Source: Adiantum capillus-veneris (taxonomy: Eukaryota > Streptophyta > Polypodiopsida > Polypodiales > Pteridaceae). Taken from it: 64,000 bases of DNA. This document shows positions 11,561 through 22,257 of this stretch, in pieces; position 1 is the stretch's first letter, and every line of letters begins with the position of its first letter. Position numbers and translations under genes: made by a program. The DNA lies in assembly GCA_014529385.2 (NCBI GenBank), contig CM043942.1, forward strand, positions 35,319,469-35,383,468, written 5' to 3'. The notes beneath the pieces were generated by a model, which was not told the origin of the DNA, made no database searches, and saw nothing but the letters and a program-made list of their open reading frames with translations.

Positions 11561-11789
11561 GCCTAATCAAAAACCCCCTTTACACATTTTGTGGATTGGA
11601 GTAAATCTAACGCTCTTTCTTCACAAACTTATAACTTTTTTTGGAAATTGAATTAAAATGTCTCTTGTAAATCTGTAACTGATATGAACTATAATGTACC
11701 CTCCTGTCGACCACATGTGATACACCTACGTTCCTATAAGGTGCGCCCTTGGGTATAGGGTATGGGATTCTAAAGTTCATAACTTTGAG
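11561..11789. other. No gene recognised
   Basis: Spacer between the 3' LTR remnant and repeat A copy 2; it may be diverged LTR. Confidence 0.35.
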
Positions 11790-11967
11790 AGGTGGGGGGG
11801 TTTAAAAGTATGGGAATAATCTTTATGAGCTCTAGGGGCATGTGGTAGAAAGAAAAAAAGAAATTGTCCAAGTAGACATGTAAGGTGTCAAACATAAGTG
11901 TACAAATTGAAGTCTTTTTAAAGGCCTTGTTTAATGAAAATTGTGTGCAAGTATTTTTGTAGTCACT
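11790..11967 (+). repeat. Dispersed repeat A, copy 2
   Basis: Homologous to 8150-8333 in the same orientation. It ends a few bases before the 5' LTR of the next gypsy element, which may have inserted beside it. Confidence 0.7.
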
Positions 11968-11975
11968 CTTTGTTA

Positions 11976-12216
11976 TGAGACTGGGCACCCTCCTATTGTA
12001 TGTGGTTATCTGCAATTGGGATAGCTGGCTTAATGGTTAATTATGTGCTATCTATTTGATTTTACTGATAGCGTGTGCATGATGGTTTGTAGATTGGAAT
12101 TTTGGGAGTTGACAAGGAGGCGCCAATAAATAATAATCCTCTCTCACATTTTATTCTAGCACAATATGTTAGATCTTTTATCAATAAGCCACTATGGTTG
12201 CTTTTTAAATAGGACA
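11976..12216 (+). repeat. 5' LTR of gypsy element 2
   Basis: Begins TGAGACTGGGCACCC and ends AATAGGACA. It aligns along its whole length with 14,347-14,592, including gcatgatggtttgtagattgg and tagatcttttatcaataa. Confidence 0.8.
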
Positions 12217-12269
12217 GTGAACCCGGTTCAAACATATCTGCCTTAGCACCAATTTGTAGTGCTAAGCCG

Positions 12270-12793
12270 GATATATACTTACATTTTTATTTCCTGTGAC
12301 TAACATGTTCAATAGCTTGCAATTGAATTAAACAGTTCCAAAAATGATCCGTATAGCCTTGTACAACTTCATTCGACCCTGTCAAATTAAAATCTCACTG
12401 GCGTCGTGCTTTAGCTTTATACCTTGTGGGCAAAAATTTAGGTAAAAACAACTTTTTGAATGCATGCCAGGTACGTTGTCTTTTACCATGCTGTTTGGTG
12501 GCGTTCCACCACAATGCAATACTATTGGTGTGATGATTTGATGCGCACTTTACCATTTCACGTACGAAAAAGTCTTCATCATGAAAATAGTCATCTAATT
12601 GACTAATCCATGCTAGAATCGTGCTAGCATCTTTAGTGCCATCAAAATGCTTGGGTGCCGGTGCAGATTCTATGCGTGCAGAAGGCAATAATTTATCTTC
12701 AAGCTCTTGCCTTTGTATACATTCATACGTGAGAGATTGTTGCAGATTGGCAAGCTGCTCAACAACTGTGGGTGCCTGTGGAAGGTGTACCAT
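12270..12793 (-). pseudogene. Ty3/gypsy gag fragment, inverted
   Basis: The minus strand encodes a Gag N-terminal and core region. An N-terminal coiled segment (LANLQQSLTYECIQRQELEDK) is followed by PKHFDGTKDASTILAWISQL and then the core block IALWWN-TK with WHAFKKLFLPKFLP, the typical retrotransposon gag order. The open frame runs 12,793 to 12,395. Past its stop the same frame continues with a recognisable VVQGYTDHFWNCL block to about 12,270. Its strand is opposite to the RNase H and integrase in the same LTR pair, so the segment was inverted or belongs to a second, nested copy. A compound microsatellite lies just beyond its start. Confidence 0.75.
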
Positions 12794-12802
12794 GATGGCG
12801 TG

Positions 12803-12806
12803 TTTT

Positions 12807-12842
<36 letters not shown>

Positions 12843-12860
12843 TTTTTACTATATTTTTTT

Positions 12861-12940
<80 letters not shown>

Positions 12941-12965
12941 CGAGAGAGAGAGAGAGAGAGAGAGA
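12803..12965. repeat. Compound microsatellite (TTTC)n-(AT)n-(GA)n
   Basis: About nine TTTC units to 12,842, a T-rich stretch, 38 AT units at 12,863-12,939 and 12 GA units at 12,942-12,965. The block separates the inverted gag from the rest of the element. Confidence 0.95.
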
Positions 12966-13299
12966 TTTAAATAAAAGAAAATAACTATGTATAAATAAAT
13001 GTATGCTTGATAAGTGGAACATATGAAAAAAGTAAAGTAAATAACAGAATGAGGGTACTTAGCTCGTGGATGGATGATGTCGTCCGATCCAAATTGTGGA
13101 GTACGATGGCAAGATAAAAAATTGGTACCCAGTTAGACAGGCCCGTTGCAAGAAATTGGAAAAATTCCTTCTTCTTTTTTTAAATAAAAAATAATAATTT
13201 TGAGCTCTCTTCCTATGTAGATGGCAGTCGTTGATGGTGTTTGCCCTTTGATGATTGCCGATTAATTTTATCACTCGCTTCAAGCTTTTGACATTGATC

Positions 13300-14310
13300 G
13301 AAAGAATTTTGGTTGCCTCGTTGATGTGTGTTGTACAAGCTTTGAAAATTTGGAAACACTATTTAATGGGTGTTGATTTAATCATAAAAATTGATCAACA
13401 AAGTATCAAGTATTTACTGTCTCAACCCTTAATAGATGATATACATATTAAATGGGCTGCCTTTATTCAAAGTTTTCAACCAAACATTCAATACCAACCT
13501 GGTAAGGAGAATGTTGTAGCTGACGCTTTGAGTTGAAGACCCTCTCTTAATAATCTAACAACCATTACGGATACATTTGATTCAATGCCTAACACTTATG
13601 CACAAGATGATGATTTCAAAACCACATGGTTACATATGATTAAGAATTATGTGCACACATTTTTGGAATACACTATTCAAGAAAACTTTCTTTATTTCAA
13701 AAGAAATTGTGTGTAACTAATTCTTTTCGTACATTGATCATTGAAGAGTTGCACAAACCACCCTATGCTGGACATAGAGGATTTGATGCTACTTTTTAAA
13801 ACTTATGTCGTGATTTCTATTGGCCTACTATGAAAATTGATGTTAAACGGTATGTTTCAACTTGTTTGATTTGTCAAAAGGTTAAAGTAGCAACATGTAA
13901 GAATTGGGAACTTTACACTCTCTCCCTATTCTTGAAAAACCTTGGGAACATATATTTCAATGGATTTTGTCAGTGGATTTCCACTTACTGTTCACAAGCA
14001 TGATATGATTTGGACTGTCATTGACCACTTTTCTAAACAAGCATACTTCATTCCTTGTAAGAAAACACTCATAGCACATCAAGCTATCTTAAAGGTGTCT
14101 TTCCACATCATGGTTTGCCTAAAGCTATAATAGTTGATCATGAGACCACCACCACACGCATTGGCATGATTTATAACCGCTATCTTTTGACCTTCAAAGG
14201 CCACCCTAGAGAGGATGCCAAGTGGATGCCTGAATTTTATTTCCGCAACTTCCGAGACCTTCTTCACACTTTCTATCTCTCACGGTCCAGTTGATTCTTT
14301 AGTCAGCAGC
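13300..14310 (+). pseudogene. Ty3/gypsy RNase H, integrase and chromodomain-like remnant
   Basis: RNase H C-terminal half: KIWKHYLMGVDLIIKID-Q-SIKYLL and QYQPGKENVVADALS (13,337-13,536), the N-x-VADALSR block that ends gypsy RNase H; it closes in a stop. Integrase: the HHCC zinc-binding region with YAGHRGFDAT and CLICQK (about 13,740-13,880), then the catalytic-core start [11 protein letters not shown] and [16 protein letters not shown] (13,950-14,060). A last block, KGHPREDAKWMPEFYF (about 14,196-14,245), resembles the chromodomain-like tail of chromoviruses, which directs integration to particular chromatin. Stops and frameshifts occur between all blocks. The core is cut short after the first aspartate region. 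Confidence 0.75.
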
Positions 14311-14346
14311 CGGAGACAGTTGATATCCCTGGTGGGAGGGATATTA

Positions 14347-14592
14347 TGAGACTGGGCACCCTCCTGTTGCATGTGGTTAATTGCAATTGGGGTAGCTTGC
14401 TTAATGGTCAATTATGTACTGGCTACTTGATTTTACTACCAGTGAGTGCATGATGGTTTGTAGATTGGAATTGAATTCTGGGATTTGACGAGGAGGCGTC
14501 GGAAAATGATAATCCTCTCAGTCATTTTATTCTAGCAAAATATTTTAGATCTTTTATCAATAAGCCACTATGGCTGCTTTGTAAATAGGACA
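14347..14592 (+). repeat. 3' LTR of gypsy element 2
   Basis: Direct copy of 11,976-12,216, preceded by the purine tract ggtgggaggga (about 14,329-14,339), which fits a plus-strand primer. Ends AATAGGACA. Confidence 0.8.
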
Positions 14593-15179
14593 ATGAGAAC
14601 ATACCCTAAGAGGGTTATGCAATAAGTAATGTGTTTCACTCATAATTAAAGTGGGACTAAAGTGTAACAGAGGGGCCTCCAATTTTTGGCACCAACAATA
14701 ATATCAAATATCAAGCTCCACAAGAGGTGCCGTGGAGTTTGAGGCTCTAATCTTTAGGCTTTTCTTGTGTAGATGCTCAAATTTTTCCCTTCCCTCTCTC
14801 TTATGCTATGCTTTGTTATTCTGTGTACTCAATGATTATTTCTACATCTCTTACACCCCTCTTACACTCTTTCCCAAGGTTGACAGAGAAGTGTGCAAGA
14901 AAGCTTGGGAATTCAAAGCAACCGTTCTCCCCATCTCCCCCCCCCCCTTGTGGTCACTGTTATGAATGCAACCCTAGAGTTTTCACCATAGTTGCTCTTT
15001 GCAACACGCGCAAAAGGGACTCAAGGGGACAATCATGTTCAAGTGGAGTCATCCGATTCATGGTTAATTTTTTTGAAAGTCACTATATGGTTATATTTAT
15101 TTTATCCTTGCTTAATGACATCCACGTAATTTTGAATATGTAATTCCCATTTTTTAAGGTAGATAACCTCAAGAGAGGA
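14593..15179. other. No gene recognised
   Basis: AT-rich spacer with a C10 run near 14,939-14,948. Open frames at 14,732-15,143 lack recognisable features. Confidence 0.4.
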
Positions 15180-15265
15180 TAGAGAAGCTTGGGGAATTTT
15201 GCATCCTAAACAAGGTGTATGTTGATGAGTGCGCAATGTGAAAGGGGTGCAAGGGCTAGGAGATT

Positions 15266-15329
<64 letters not shown>

Positions 15330-15459
15330 GGTGGTGCTTTTTCTCACCCTATATATGAGCTCCTTATTGTTCCATATCAGCAATGACAAAAAAATGAGAT
15401 TAGTGCTAGTGAGCATTTAGTTTTTGATGGTATTGGCTTAATGGCCTTTATCCCCAACA
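15180..15459 (-). repeat. Copia family B 3' LTR (minus strand)
   Basis: On the minus strand, AAGTGGGAGG (15,461-15,470) is followed by TGTTGGGGATAAAGG starting at 15,459. This is the standard copia junction of polypurine tract and LTR start. A TATA-like TCATATATAG lies at 15,350-15,357 on the minus strand, followed 25 bases later by a CT tract. The far end of the LTR (about 15,180) is a guess. Confidence 0.55.
15272..15325. repeat. (GA)n microsatellite inside an LTR
   Basis: 27 GA units. On the transcribed minus strand this is a CT tract just downstream of the LTR TATA box. Confidence 0.95.
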
Positions 15460-15544
15460 ACCTCCCACTTAAAGGCCAATGTGCCAATAAGTAGAGAAAA
15501 GGGTAAGTAGAGTATAATGGCTATACCCAATGCCCATCAACAAG

Positions 15545-15735
15545 TCACGACACTATGCTAAATGCATAGAATGTAAACCCTTCGTGATTGAGAAGGTTTG
15601 CAAGGTTATCATGTATGTGCACCTTGACAAGCTGGTTGCACTTGTCTTCAAGCATCTCCCAATTGAAATGATACTTGGTCTGCAAGGTTATCATGTGTGT
15701 GCACCTTGACAAGCTTGATGCACTTGTCTTCAACT
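15545..15735 (-). pseudogene. Copia family B RNase H end fragment
   Basis: The minus strand encodes KYHFNWEMLEDKCNQLVKV followed by HIHDNLANLL, matching the H-x-YHF-RE and V-T-D-ADILTK blocks that end copia RNase H. It sits just before the polypurine tract of the same element, as expected. Part of it is duplicated in tandem on the DNA (15,599-15,688 and 15,690-15,735, both with caaggttatcatgt-tgtgcacc). The fragment is cut off on its N-terminal side by the LTR of a different copia family at 15,736. It is too short to function. Confidence 0.6.
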
Positions 15736-15861
15736 TGTTGGAATTAGGGTTGCAGGGAAACACACACAGCTTGGAGAAGATGGATAGGAAGCTTAAGGCA
15801 CACAAAATAGATTTTATTACTTAGTGTGCAATGGAAAGATAAGATATCTATAGAGTGATGG
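15736..15861 (-). repeat. Partial copia family A LTR, tandem to the next
   Basis: Starts TGTTGGAATTAGGGTTGC and matches the first ~125 bp of the LTR at 15,862-16,090, then jumps into that LTR near the tagagtgatgg block. It therefore looks like a truncated tandem LTR copy. Confidence 0.75.
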
Positions 15862-16090
15862 TCGTTGAAATTAGGGTTGCAGGGAAACATGCATAGCTTG
15901 GAGAAGATGAAGGAAGCTTAAGGCACACAACAAAGAGTATATTACTTAGTGTGCAACGGAAAGATAAGATAGCCCTAGAGTGATGGGCGTATATACAATG
16001 CATGGGGGAAAAAACCTCCTAGTGAGGAAAAAATGCCCCTGTGGTCCTACGTGTGTTCACACACATCACTACCACATGTATATGGTAACA
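15862..16090 (-). repeat. 3' LTR of copia copy A1 (minus strand)
   Basis: Matches the LTR at 29,586-29,818 along its length and ends in taaca. On the minus strand it is preceded by the purine-rich CCAGGGGAGATT primer site (16,091-16,103). Confidence 0.85.
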
Positions 16091-16164
16091 AATCTCCCCT
16101 GGAAGTGATGCGATGAACGAGAGCTAGCACATAGAGTATAGGGAGGTGCCATGCCCTGAGGACA

Positions 16165-18360
16165 TGATCAGTCCACAAAGGGGATTAAGCCCAAAGATTT
16201 GCGGAAAGGTTTGAACTTCTCACGAGGCAATGCCTTCGTGAAAAGATATGCAAGGCTGTCATGTGTTGGCACATAAGCCAAGTCGATCTCTGTTGCTGAG
16301 AGCCTCTCCCTGACATAGTGGTAATGCACCTCAATGTGCTTTGTGCAAGCATGGAAAATTGGGTTCCTTGCAACTGCCAATGCGCTTTGACCATCAGTGT
16401 AGATAGTGTTGATAGTGTCGATAGTGTCCTATCCAACACCCAAATCATCCATAAGGCGTCTGAGCCATGCCTTGTACTCAACCTCACATCTGGAAGTGGC
16501 CACAATAGGCTGATTTTTTCTCACTTATGATATGCATGAATTGCCAAGCATGAAACAAAAACCACTTGTGGACACTTGTGTGTCAAAACAACCAGCCCAA
16601 TCCGAGTTCGAAAAACCAATCATGGACACTTGTGTGTCAAAACAACAAGCCCAATATGAGTCCAAAAAAGCATGTAAATATGGAGGCAATGATCCCTCTT
16701 GGGATGAAATAAGCCAAGATGTGCTATGCCCCTCAAGTAGCAAAAAATCCTCTTGACAGCCTGCTAAAGCTTAGACCCTAGGCTATGCATGAATCTGTTG
16801 ACCTGTGAGACTGCAAATTGAATATCCGGCCTCCTATTGCATACATAAATAAGGTAGTCAATAGTAGTTTGGTAAAGAGTGACATCGACAGGATCACTAG
16901 CATCATGAAGAATCAATTTGAAAACTGTTTCCATGGGAGTGGCAATAGGTTTGCAATCTTCAAGTCCAAACTTACATACCAATTCTCTATGCAACTTGTC
17001 TTACACAAGGCAAAACCACCACCACACTACTTACATTGTATACCCAAGTGATGCAATAGCCCCACATCCTTCATCTTGAAAGTAGCATTCAAATTAGCCT
17101 TAAATTCAGCAATATGTCTGTCATTTGGTCCAGTGATAAAAAAATCATCCACATAGAGAACGACAATAAGAAGTACATCACCCTCACGCTTTACATACAG
17201 TGTGCTTTCTGTTGGACTATTACAAAAGCCTCATTTGACCAAATGAGTGTTAGCCTTCTCATACCAAGCATGAAAAGATTGCTTCAACCCATACACAACT
17301 TTCTTACATTTCCACACTTTATCTTTTGCCATTCAATGACAAAACCACGAGGCTGCGTTACATAAACTTCCTCAAATATGTCATCATTCAAGAAAGCGAT
17401 AAAAATTTATGATTGATGTGCATCCCAACCATAATGAGCTACCAATGCTCATAGAAAATGCACAGTAGTCATACGACACATGGGAGAAAAAGTCTCTTCA
17501 TAATCTATGCCTTTTTGTTGTGCATAACCCTTTGCAATAAGTCGAGCCTTATAACGATCAATCTCACCATCCGGATTGTGTTTCAACGTGTAAACCCACT
17601 TTGTACATATGGCCTTTTTGCCAGGAGGCAAATCACATAAAGTCCATGTGTCATTTTCTATAAGTGCATCATATTCTGATTGCATAGCAGCCATCCAATT
17701 TTTTGAATTTTGTGCTTCATCAAAAGACAAAGGTTTCTCAACATCACATAAGCTAGACACATCCAAAACACAACAATTTGATGCATAAGATGCATGGCAA
17801 GAACCTGAACGAGTATGACTATACAAAGGTGCGTCCAATTTACTATCACATAAAATATGCACCAGCCATTTTGGCATATCTCTAGCCTGCTCATTCTCAG
17901 CCCTTTCCTAATCAAGTACATGTGCATCAATAAGAGGCTGATCTGTAACATTTTCAAAAACCCCCATACGATGTACATTTGCATCATTGGAGTTTACATT
18001 CAAACGTCTACCACTGAAAAGAGGCAGCAAAGTATCATAAATGTCTTGTGAGCTTACAAAACTGTCTTTAGTACATGACAATAAGGGTTGAGCATAATCT
18101 TCCACAAACACAACATCTTGTGAGACCAAGATACATTTTTTTTGCGGATGATACAACCTGTAACCTTTGATTTCAGTACTATAACCAACAAAAATGCATT
18201 TGACAACCTTATCATCCAATTTTTTGTGCTGCATTTGTGGCACCAAAGCATAAGCCAAACAACCAAAAACGTGTATGTGCTCAATAGAAGGCTTTCTATC
18301 GTGCCATGCTTCATAAGGAGTCATAGACTACACAAATTTTGTAGGACACCTGTTAAGTAC
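16165..18360 (-). pseudogene. Ty1/copia pol remnant, copy A1
   Basis: Read on the minus strand from 18,360: an integrase C-terminal region (MTPYEAWHDRKPSIEH, HVFGCLAYALVP, IFVGYS), a linker, then the RVT_2 reverse transcriptase. WMAAMQSEYDALIENDTW and KWVYTLKHNPDGEIDRYKA mark its start (17,449-17,720), the YVDD catalytic box is at 17,145-17,156, and CKFGLEDCKPIATPME is near 16,930-16,985. RNase H follows (DWAGCFDTQVSTSG; HACTKHIEVHYHYVRE) and ends at 16,168. Frames change at least four times and a cysteine-rich duplication lies near 16,560-16,670. The element is truncated at about 18,360, so gag and the integrase core are absent. It is a sister of copy A2 at 29.6-33.5 kb. Confidence 0.85.
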
Positions 18361-18399
18361 AATCACAAAAAATGGCCGAGTACTCAAAACAAATTTCCT

Positions 18400-20043
18400 C
18401 CTTTGGCCACTACCAACCCTTGCAGAATAACCCCGTCCAAAAAGTCAAAAATTGATCATACCACCCCTCATTGTGCAATTGGGTGGGAATAGTCTCACTT
18501 TGAACTTGAACATTGAATATCGAAGCATCAAGTAACTCATCTAAAATGCCTTCAAGTGGATAACCATGCTCCATCCTCCTTAAAAAATCTACCACAACAT
18601 GCAACCTTCTTGGTGTATGAACAATAAGAAAATAAAATTCTTGCAATATTAGCATCCATCTTGCCAATCTTCTAGCCAGTTGAGGTTTTTGGGATAAGAT
18701 ACAACAACGCCTGATGATCCACATGAGAAATTACTCTATTGTTCAAAAGATAATGAAGGAATTTCCACGTAGCATGAACCATTCCCAAGGCTTCCCTTTC
18801 GGTCACCAAGTAATTCTTCTCTGTTGATGACAGTAGCTTACTTGCATAGTAAATGGGCCTGAACCATCCTTGCAGCTTACCGCTTGCATTAAAACTGCCC
18901 CTACTGCAACACCCAAAGCGTCAACAAACACATGAAAAGGAAATTCCTAGTTTGGGGGCTACAATATAGGGGCACTAACATATATTTTAGCACCCTGAGT
19001 GCTCTATCCTGTGCAGATCCTCAAACAAAATCCACATCCTTCTTCGTAAGATTATACAATGGTGCCAAAACATCTGCTAGGTACCATAAATTTTGACTAT
19101 GCCACTTAAATAGCCCATTGAACCTCTGCAGATATTTTAGATTCCTTGGAGCGGTACCTTTTGAATTGTTTCAATCTTATTAGCATCAATAGAAATATCC
19201 TCGACTAAAATCACATTTCCCAATAGATTTCCACTTATCACTACAATAACACACTTAAAGGGATTCAAAGACATCCAAAACATCTGACAGTGGATAAAAC
19301 ATTTCCTTAAATGCTCCAAATTTTTACAGCTTCTACCATACACACAAATGTCATCAATGAACGCCTTCATGAAATTTGTCAGATATGGTTCAAAAGTCTT
19401 ATTTGCTGCCTTTGAATACTCTTGAGGGCCATTCTTCAATCCAAAGCTCATTACCTCATAGGGAAAGGCTCCCCATTTGGTAATGAATGTTGCTTTCGAA
19501 ATATCCTCCTTTGCCATTGAAATATGATTATACCCAGAAAACGCGTCTAAAAAGCTATACATCTCTTTGCCTATAACCTCATCCGAGAGAGTATCAATAA
19601 AGGGTAATGGAAATGGATCTGATATTTTGGCTGCATTTAATTTTCCATAATCCACACATATGCTCAGCTTTCTTGACTTCTTGGGCACCACCACAATGGG
19701 TGGTGATAACCATTCTACTGACTCTACTAATTTTATAAATCTTGCACTCAACAACTTATCCAATTCCTCCTTAACTTGCTTTGCATAGTTAGGAATCATT
19801 ATGTACCTCTATTGAATCACTGGTAAAACATACTTCTTAAGGTTAACCTAATGTTGACATACTTTGGGATCCATTCCTAGCATATCTGAATACTCCCATG
19901 CAAGAAAACATCTCTAAACTCCACCAATAATGCCCACAATTGCTGCTTAAAGTTTTCATCTAAGTGAACACTTACTTTGACAACCTTTGGTACTGCCTCT
20001 TTCCCAAATTCAAGTTCTGCAGATCATTCTCTTGAACTCAAGT
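18400..20043 (-). pseudogene. Ty3/gypsy reverse transcriptase and RNase H remnant
   Basis: The minus-strand frame 19,799-19,137 is the longest intact piece. VKEELDKLLSARFIKLVESV and WLSPPIVVVPKKSRK open the reverse transcriptase, ICVDYGKLNAAKISDPFPLP and FLDAFSGYNHIS follow, then WGAFPYEVMSFGLKNGP and the catalytic FIDDICVYG (a Y/F-x-DD box). Upstream to about 20,000 the frame is broken but DVFAWEYSDMLG- and HQVNLKKYV-like blocks remain. Downstream to about 18,480, RNase H follows with VHAT-KFLHYLLNNRVISHVDHQAL and RLARWMLILQEFYFLIVHTP. Integrase, gag and flanking LTRs are not seen. It joins copia copy A1 at about 18,360-18,400 with no target duplication visible. Confidence 0.85.
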
Positions 20044-20243
20044 TGTTAACCCCTCACGGCTCACGGACACCCTATCACCTACGACAGATGTTGTATTATT
20101 TACTTGGTAGAGTTAGGTACCGGGCTTGTCGGTCCAATAGGAAAAGGGTAAGAGTGATAGTCGATGAGAGGCGCACTCTAACTGGAACATTCAAGGGATT
20201 AGTTGGCTAAGCATGGGCGCCCAAGTGTGAATGGGGCGAGCTC

Positions 20244-20250
20244 ATATAAA
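20244..20250 (+). promoter_or_regulatory. TATA-like element in the LTR-like block
   Basis: The sequence catataaaag lies 30-60 bp upstream of a CT-rich stretch (ttcactcattctctcatt). It fits an LTR promoter but is not proof of one. Confidence 0.3.
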
Positions 20251-20349
20251 AGTCAACTAAACCTAAAATTCACTCATTCTCTCATTTGTGCAATTGGAGT
20301 TAGGTCTTCAAGCGAGCTCAACGGAGCGAGCTTTAGAGCAAGCTTTTTT

Positions 20350-20575
20350 TTTTTTTGGAGGGCTACCCTCTCTACCTCCCCTTCCTCTTCTTGCCACCCA
20401 TGTGCTTCCTCATCTTCCCTTGCTCCTCCTCTTCAGATTCCTCCTCCAACATCCTCCCTCTCCTCCACCTCCTCTCTCCATCTACTCCACTAGCGCCCTC
20501 CCTCCTCCTCCAACAATCACCCTTCCTTCCTCAAGATTTGACTCTTCTTCCTCTCTCTTTCCCTATCATTATATA

Positions 20576-20632
<57 letters not shown>

Positions 20633-20729
20633 CCCCCCCCTTCCCCCTTCTCCTTGCTTGCCCTCTCCAACTCCCACCCCCCCCATCGCCCCTCCCACTT
20701 TCCTCTCCCCCCCTCTCTCTCCTCCCCCA

Positions 20730-20805
<76 letters not shown>

Positions 20806-21060
20806 ATGCCACTCTCTCCGGCCCCTTCTTCCCCCTTCATTGTCCCCCCATCTTTCTCTCCCCATCCTCTCTCTCTCTCTCTCTCTCTCTCCAACCCTCA
20901 TCACCGGATAGATCTTTACGGTCTCTTGGGATAGTTTCCTACGACGTTAAAATTATCTTATTCTTCTTCTTCTTCTTCTCTCTTGCAATCACTCATTCAC
21001 TCTCTCCCTCTGTCTCTCTCTCTCCCCTTTCTATCTCTCTCACTCTGAGACAAAAGGGAC
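20350..21060. repeat. Pyrimidine-rich domain with three long (CT)n tracts
   Basis: About 700 bp whose plus strand is almost all C and T. It includes CT tracts at 20,579-20,630 (followed by C10), 20,734-20,801 and 20,866-20,890. All open frames here are products of the low-complexity sequence. Confidence 0.9.
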
Positions 21061-21071
21061 AAAATGGTGGG

Positions 21072-21072
<1 letters not shown>

Positions 21073-21112
<40 letters not shown>

Positions 21113-21133
21113 GTTGGTTTGGGGGGGGGGGGG
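21073..21133. repeat. (GA)n tract and G13 run
   Basis: GA units at 21,073-21,113 and a run of 13 G at 21,121-21,133. Confidence 0.95.
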
Positions 21134-21366
21134 CAAGGGGCGTCGCACTAGAAAATACATTTTTTCTAACCGAAGAAAATAAGGGCAAACTTGAAATTCT
21201 CTCGATTATTACGTAAAAAATTAAAGGTTTTACCAGTATTTACACGAAAACTTATGAATTTCTCGATTTTCTTCAAGGACAGCTTAAAATATAGCGGAGA
21301 TTTTTAAAATTTTAGCTGATTAAAAACACGTTACCCTGTTTTTTTTTTAACTCTGATAAGGGGATT

Positions 21367-21420
21367 GAGAGAGAGAGAGAGAGAGAGAGAGAGGCCGAGG
21401 GAGGGGGGGGGGGGGGGGGG
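21367..21420. repeat. (GA)n tract and G18 run
   Basis: GA units to 21,393, then a G-rich segment with 18 consecutive G at 21,403-21,420. Confidence 0.95.
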
Positions 21421-21721
21421 CAGTGAAAAGGAGTTTATGCCCAAAAAAAAAAGAGCTCTCTCAAGCAAAGTTAGTAGGTTACCCCAATCTCAGAAAAAGA
21501 AAATTGATTGTGCAATGTCTTTGAAGTTCCAAATCATATGTAAATGGTTGTCATATTTTGAAAAAATTGGAAGGTGAAGAGCTAAGTAGAATTTAGAAGG
21601 TTGAGAGTCCGCCTCATGCCAGTGCCAAAGAATTGATTGCATTTCTTGCTCCTATTTGGTCGAACAGAGACGAATGAGCAATGGAAATGATTCCCTCTCT
21701 CTAAAACCTCCTCATCAGGGC

Positions 21722-21724
<3 letters not shown>

Positions 21725-21766
<42 letters not shown>
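21725..21766. repeat. (TC)n microsatellite
   Basis: About 21 TC units. Confidence 0.95.
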
Positions 21767-21769
<3 letters not shown>

Positions 21770-21941
21770 TCTCTCTAGATATCAATGTCTATGCATCCGT
21801 GTGTGTTCCTGTGTTTTTTTGTGTGGGTGAGTGTGTTTTGCTATGGTGATGAAGCAAAACTTGAGTCGAGGAGAGGCGCCTATCAAGGGGAGCACCAAAA
21901 AGCAAGTCAATGTAGGCAAGCGAGCATGTGTGTATGTGGGG

Positions 21942-21948
21942 TTTTTTT

Positions 21949-21979
<31 letters not shown>

Positions 21980-21981
21980 GG
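21942..21981. repeat. T17-G23 homopolymer pair
   Basis: Seventeen T followed directly by 23 G. Such runs are prone to sequencing length error and to quadruplex formation. Confidence 0.9.
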
Positions 21982-22227
21982 AAGGTGGGGGGCAACTCTG
22001 AAATGGGGAGGCAGAGTTGGGTCAAAAGGATGCTACCTTGTGCAACATGTTGCTCCTCCTATGTTGGACGTCAAAGGCATGTGATCATCCACTAAGATGC
22101 AACACTAAGACATGACCGCCATTAGGTGATCCTTTTAATTTTTTTGAAGCCATTAGGTGATCTTTTTAATTTAAGCTACTAAAGGAGCTCAAGGCAAAAA
22201 AAAAAAAAAAAAAGAACTCTCCCCAGC

Positions 22228-22257
22228 AAAGCAATAGCTATATATAGCTATTGCTTT
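22228..22257. repeat. Perfect 30-bp palindrome
   Basis: Each arm is aaagcaatagctata with no spacer. Imperfect pairing extends outwards into an A tract (22,198-22,213) and a T tract (22,270-22,280), giving a possible ~85-bp hairpin. Confidence 0.9.

Larger units (their letters stand above)
11976..14592 (+). mobile_element. Rearranged Ty3/gypsy element with paired LTRs
   Basis: Two direct LTRs (11,976-12,216 and 14,347-14,592) bound 2.1 kb that carries gag on the minus strand and RNase H-integrase on the plus strand. The pol C-terminus has a chromodomain-like block, which suggests a chromovirus. Most of pol, including protease and the reverse transcriptase core, is missing. No 5-bp target duplication is evident with these boundaries. 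Confidence 0.7.

Noticed and set aside
20517-20911. Long Arg-Glu and Leu-Ser open frames over the CT tracts
   Set aside because: They are translations of dinucleotide repeats, present on both strands in several frames, and recur at every CT tract (8.8, 15.3, 26.6, 27.2 and 62 kb).
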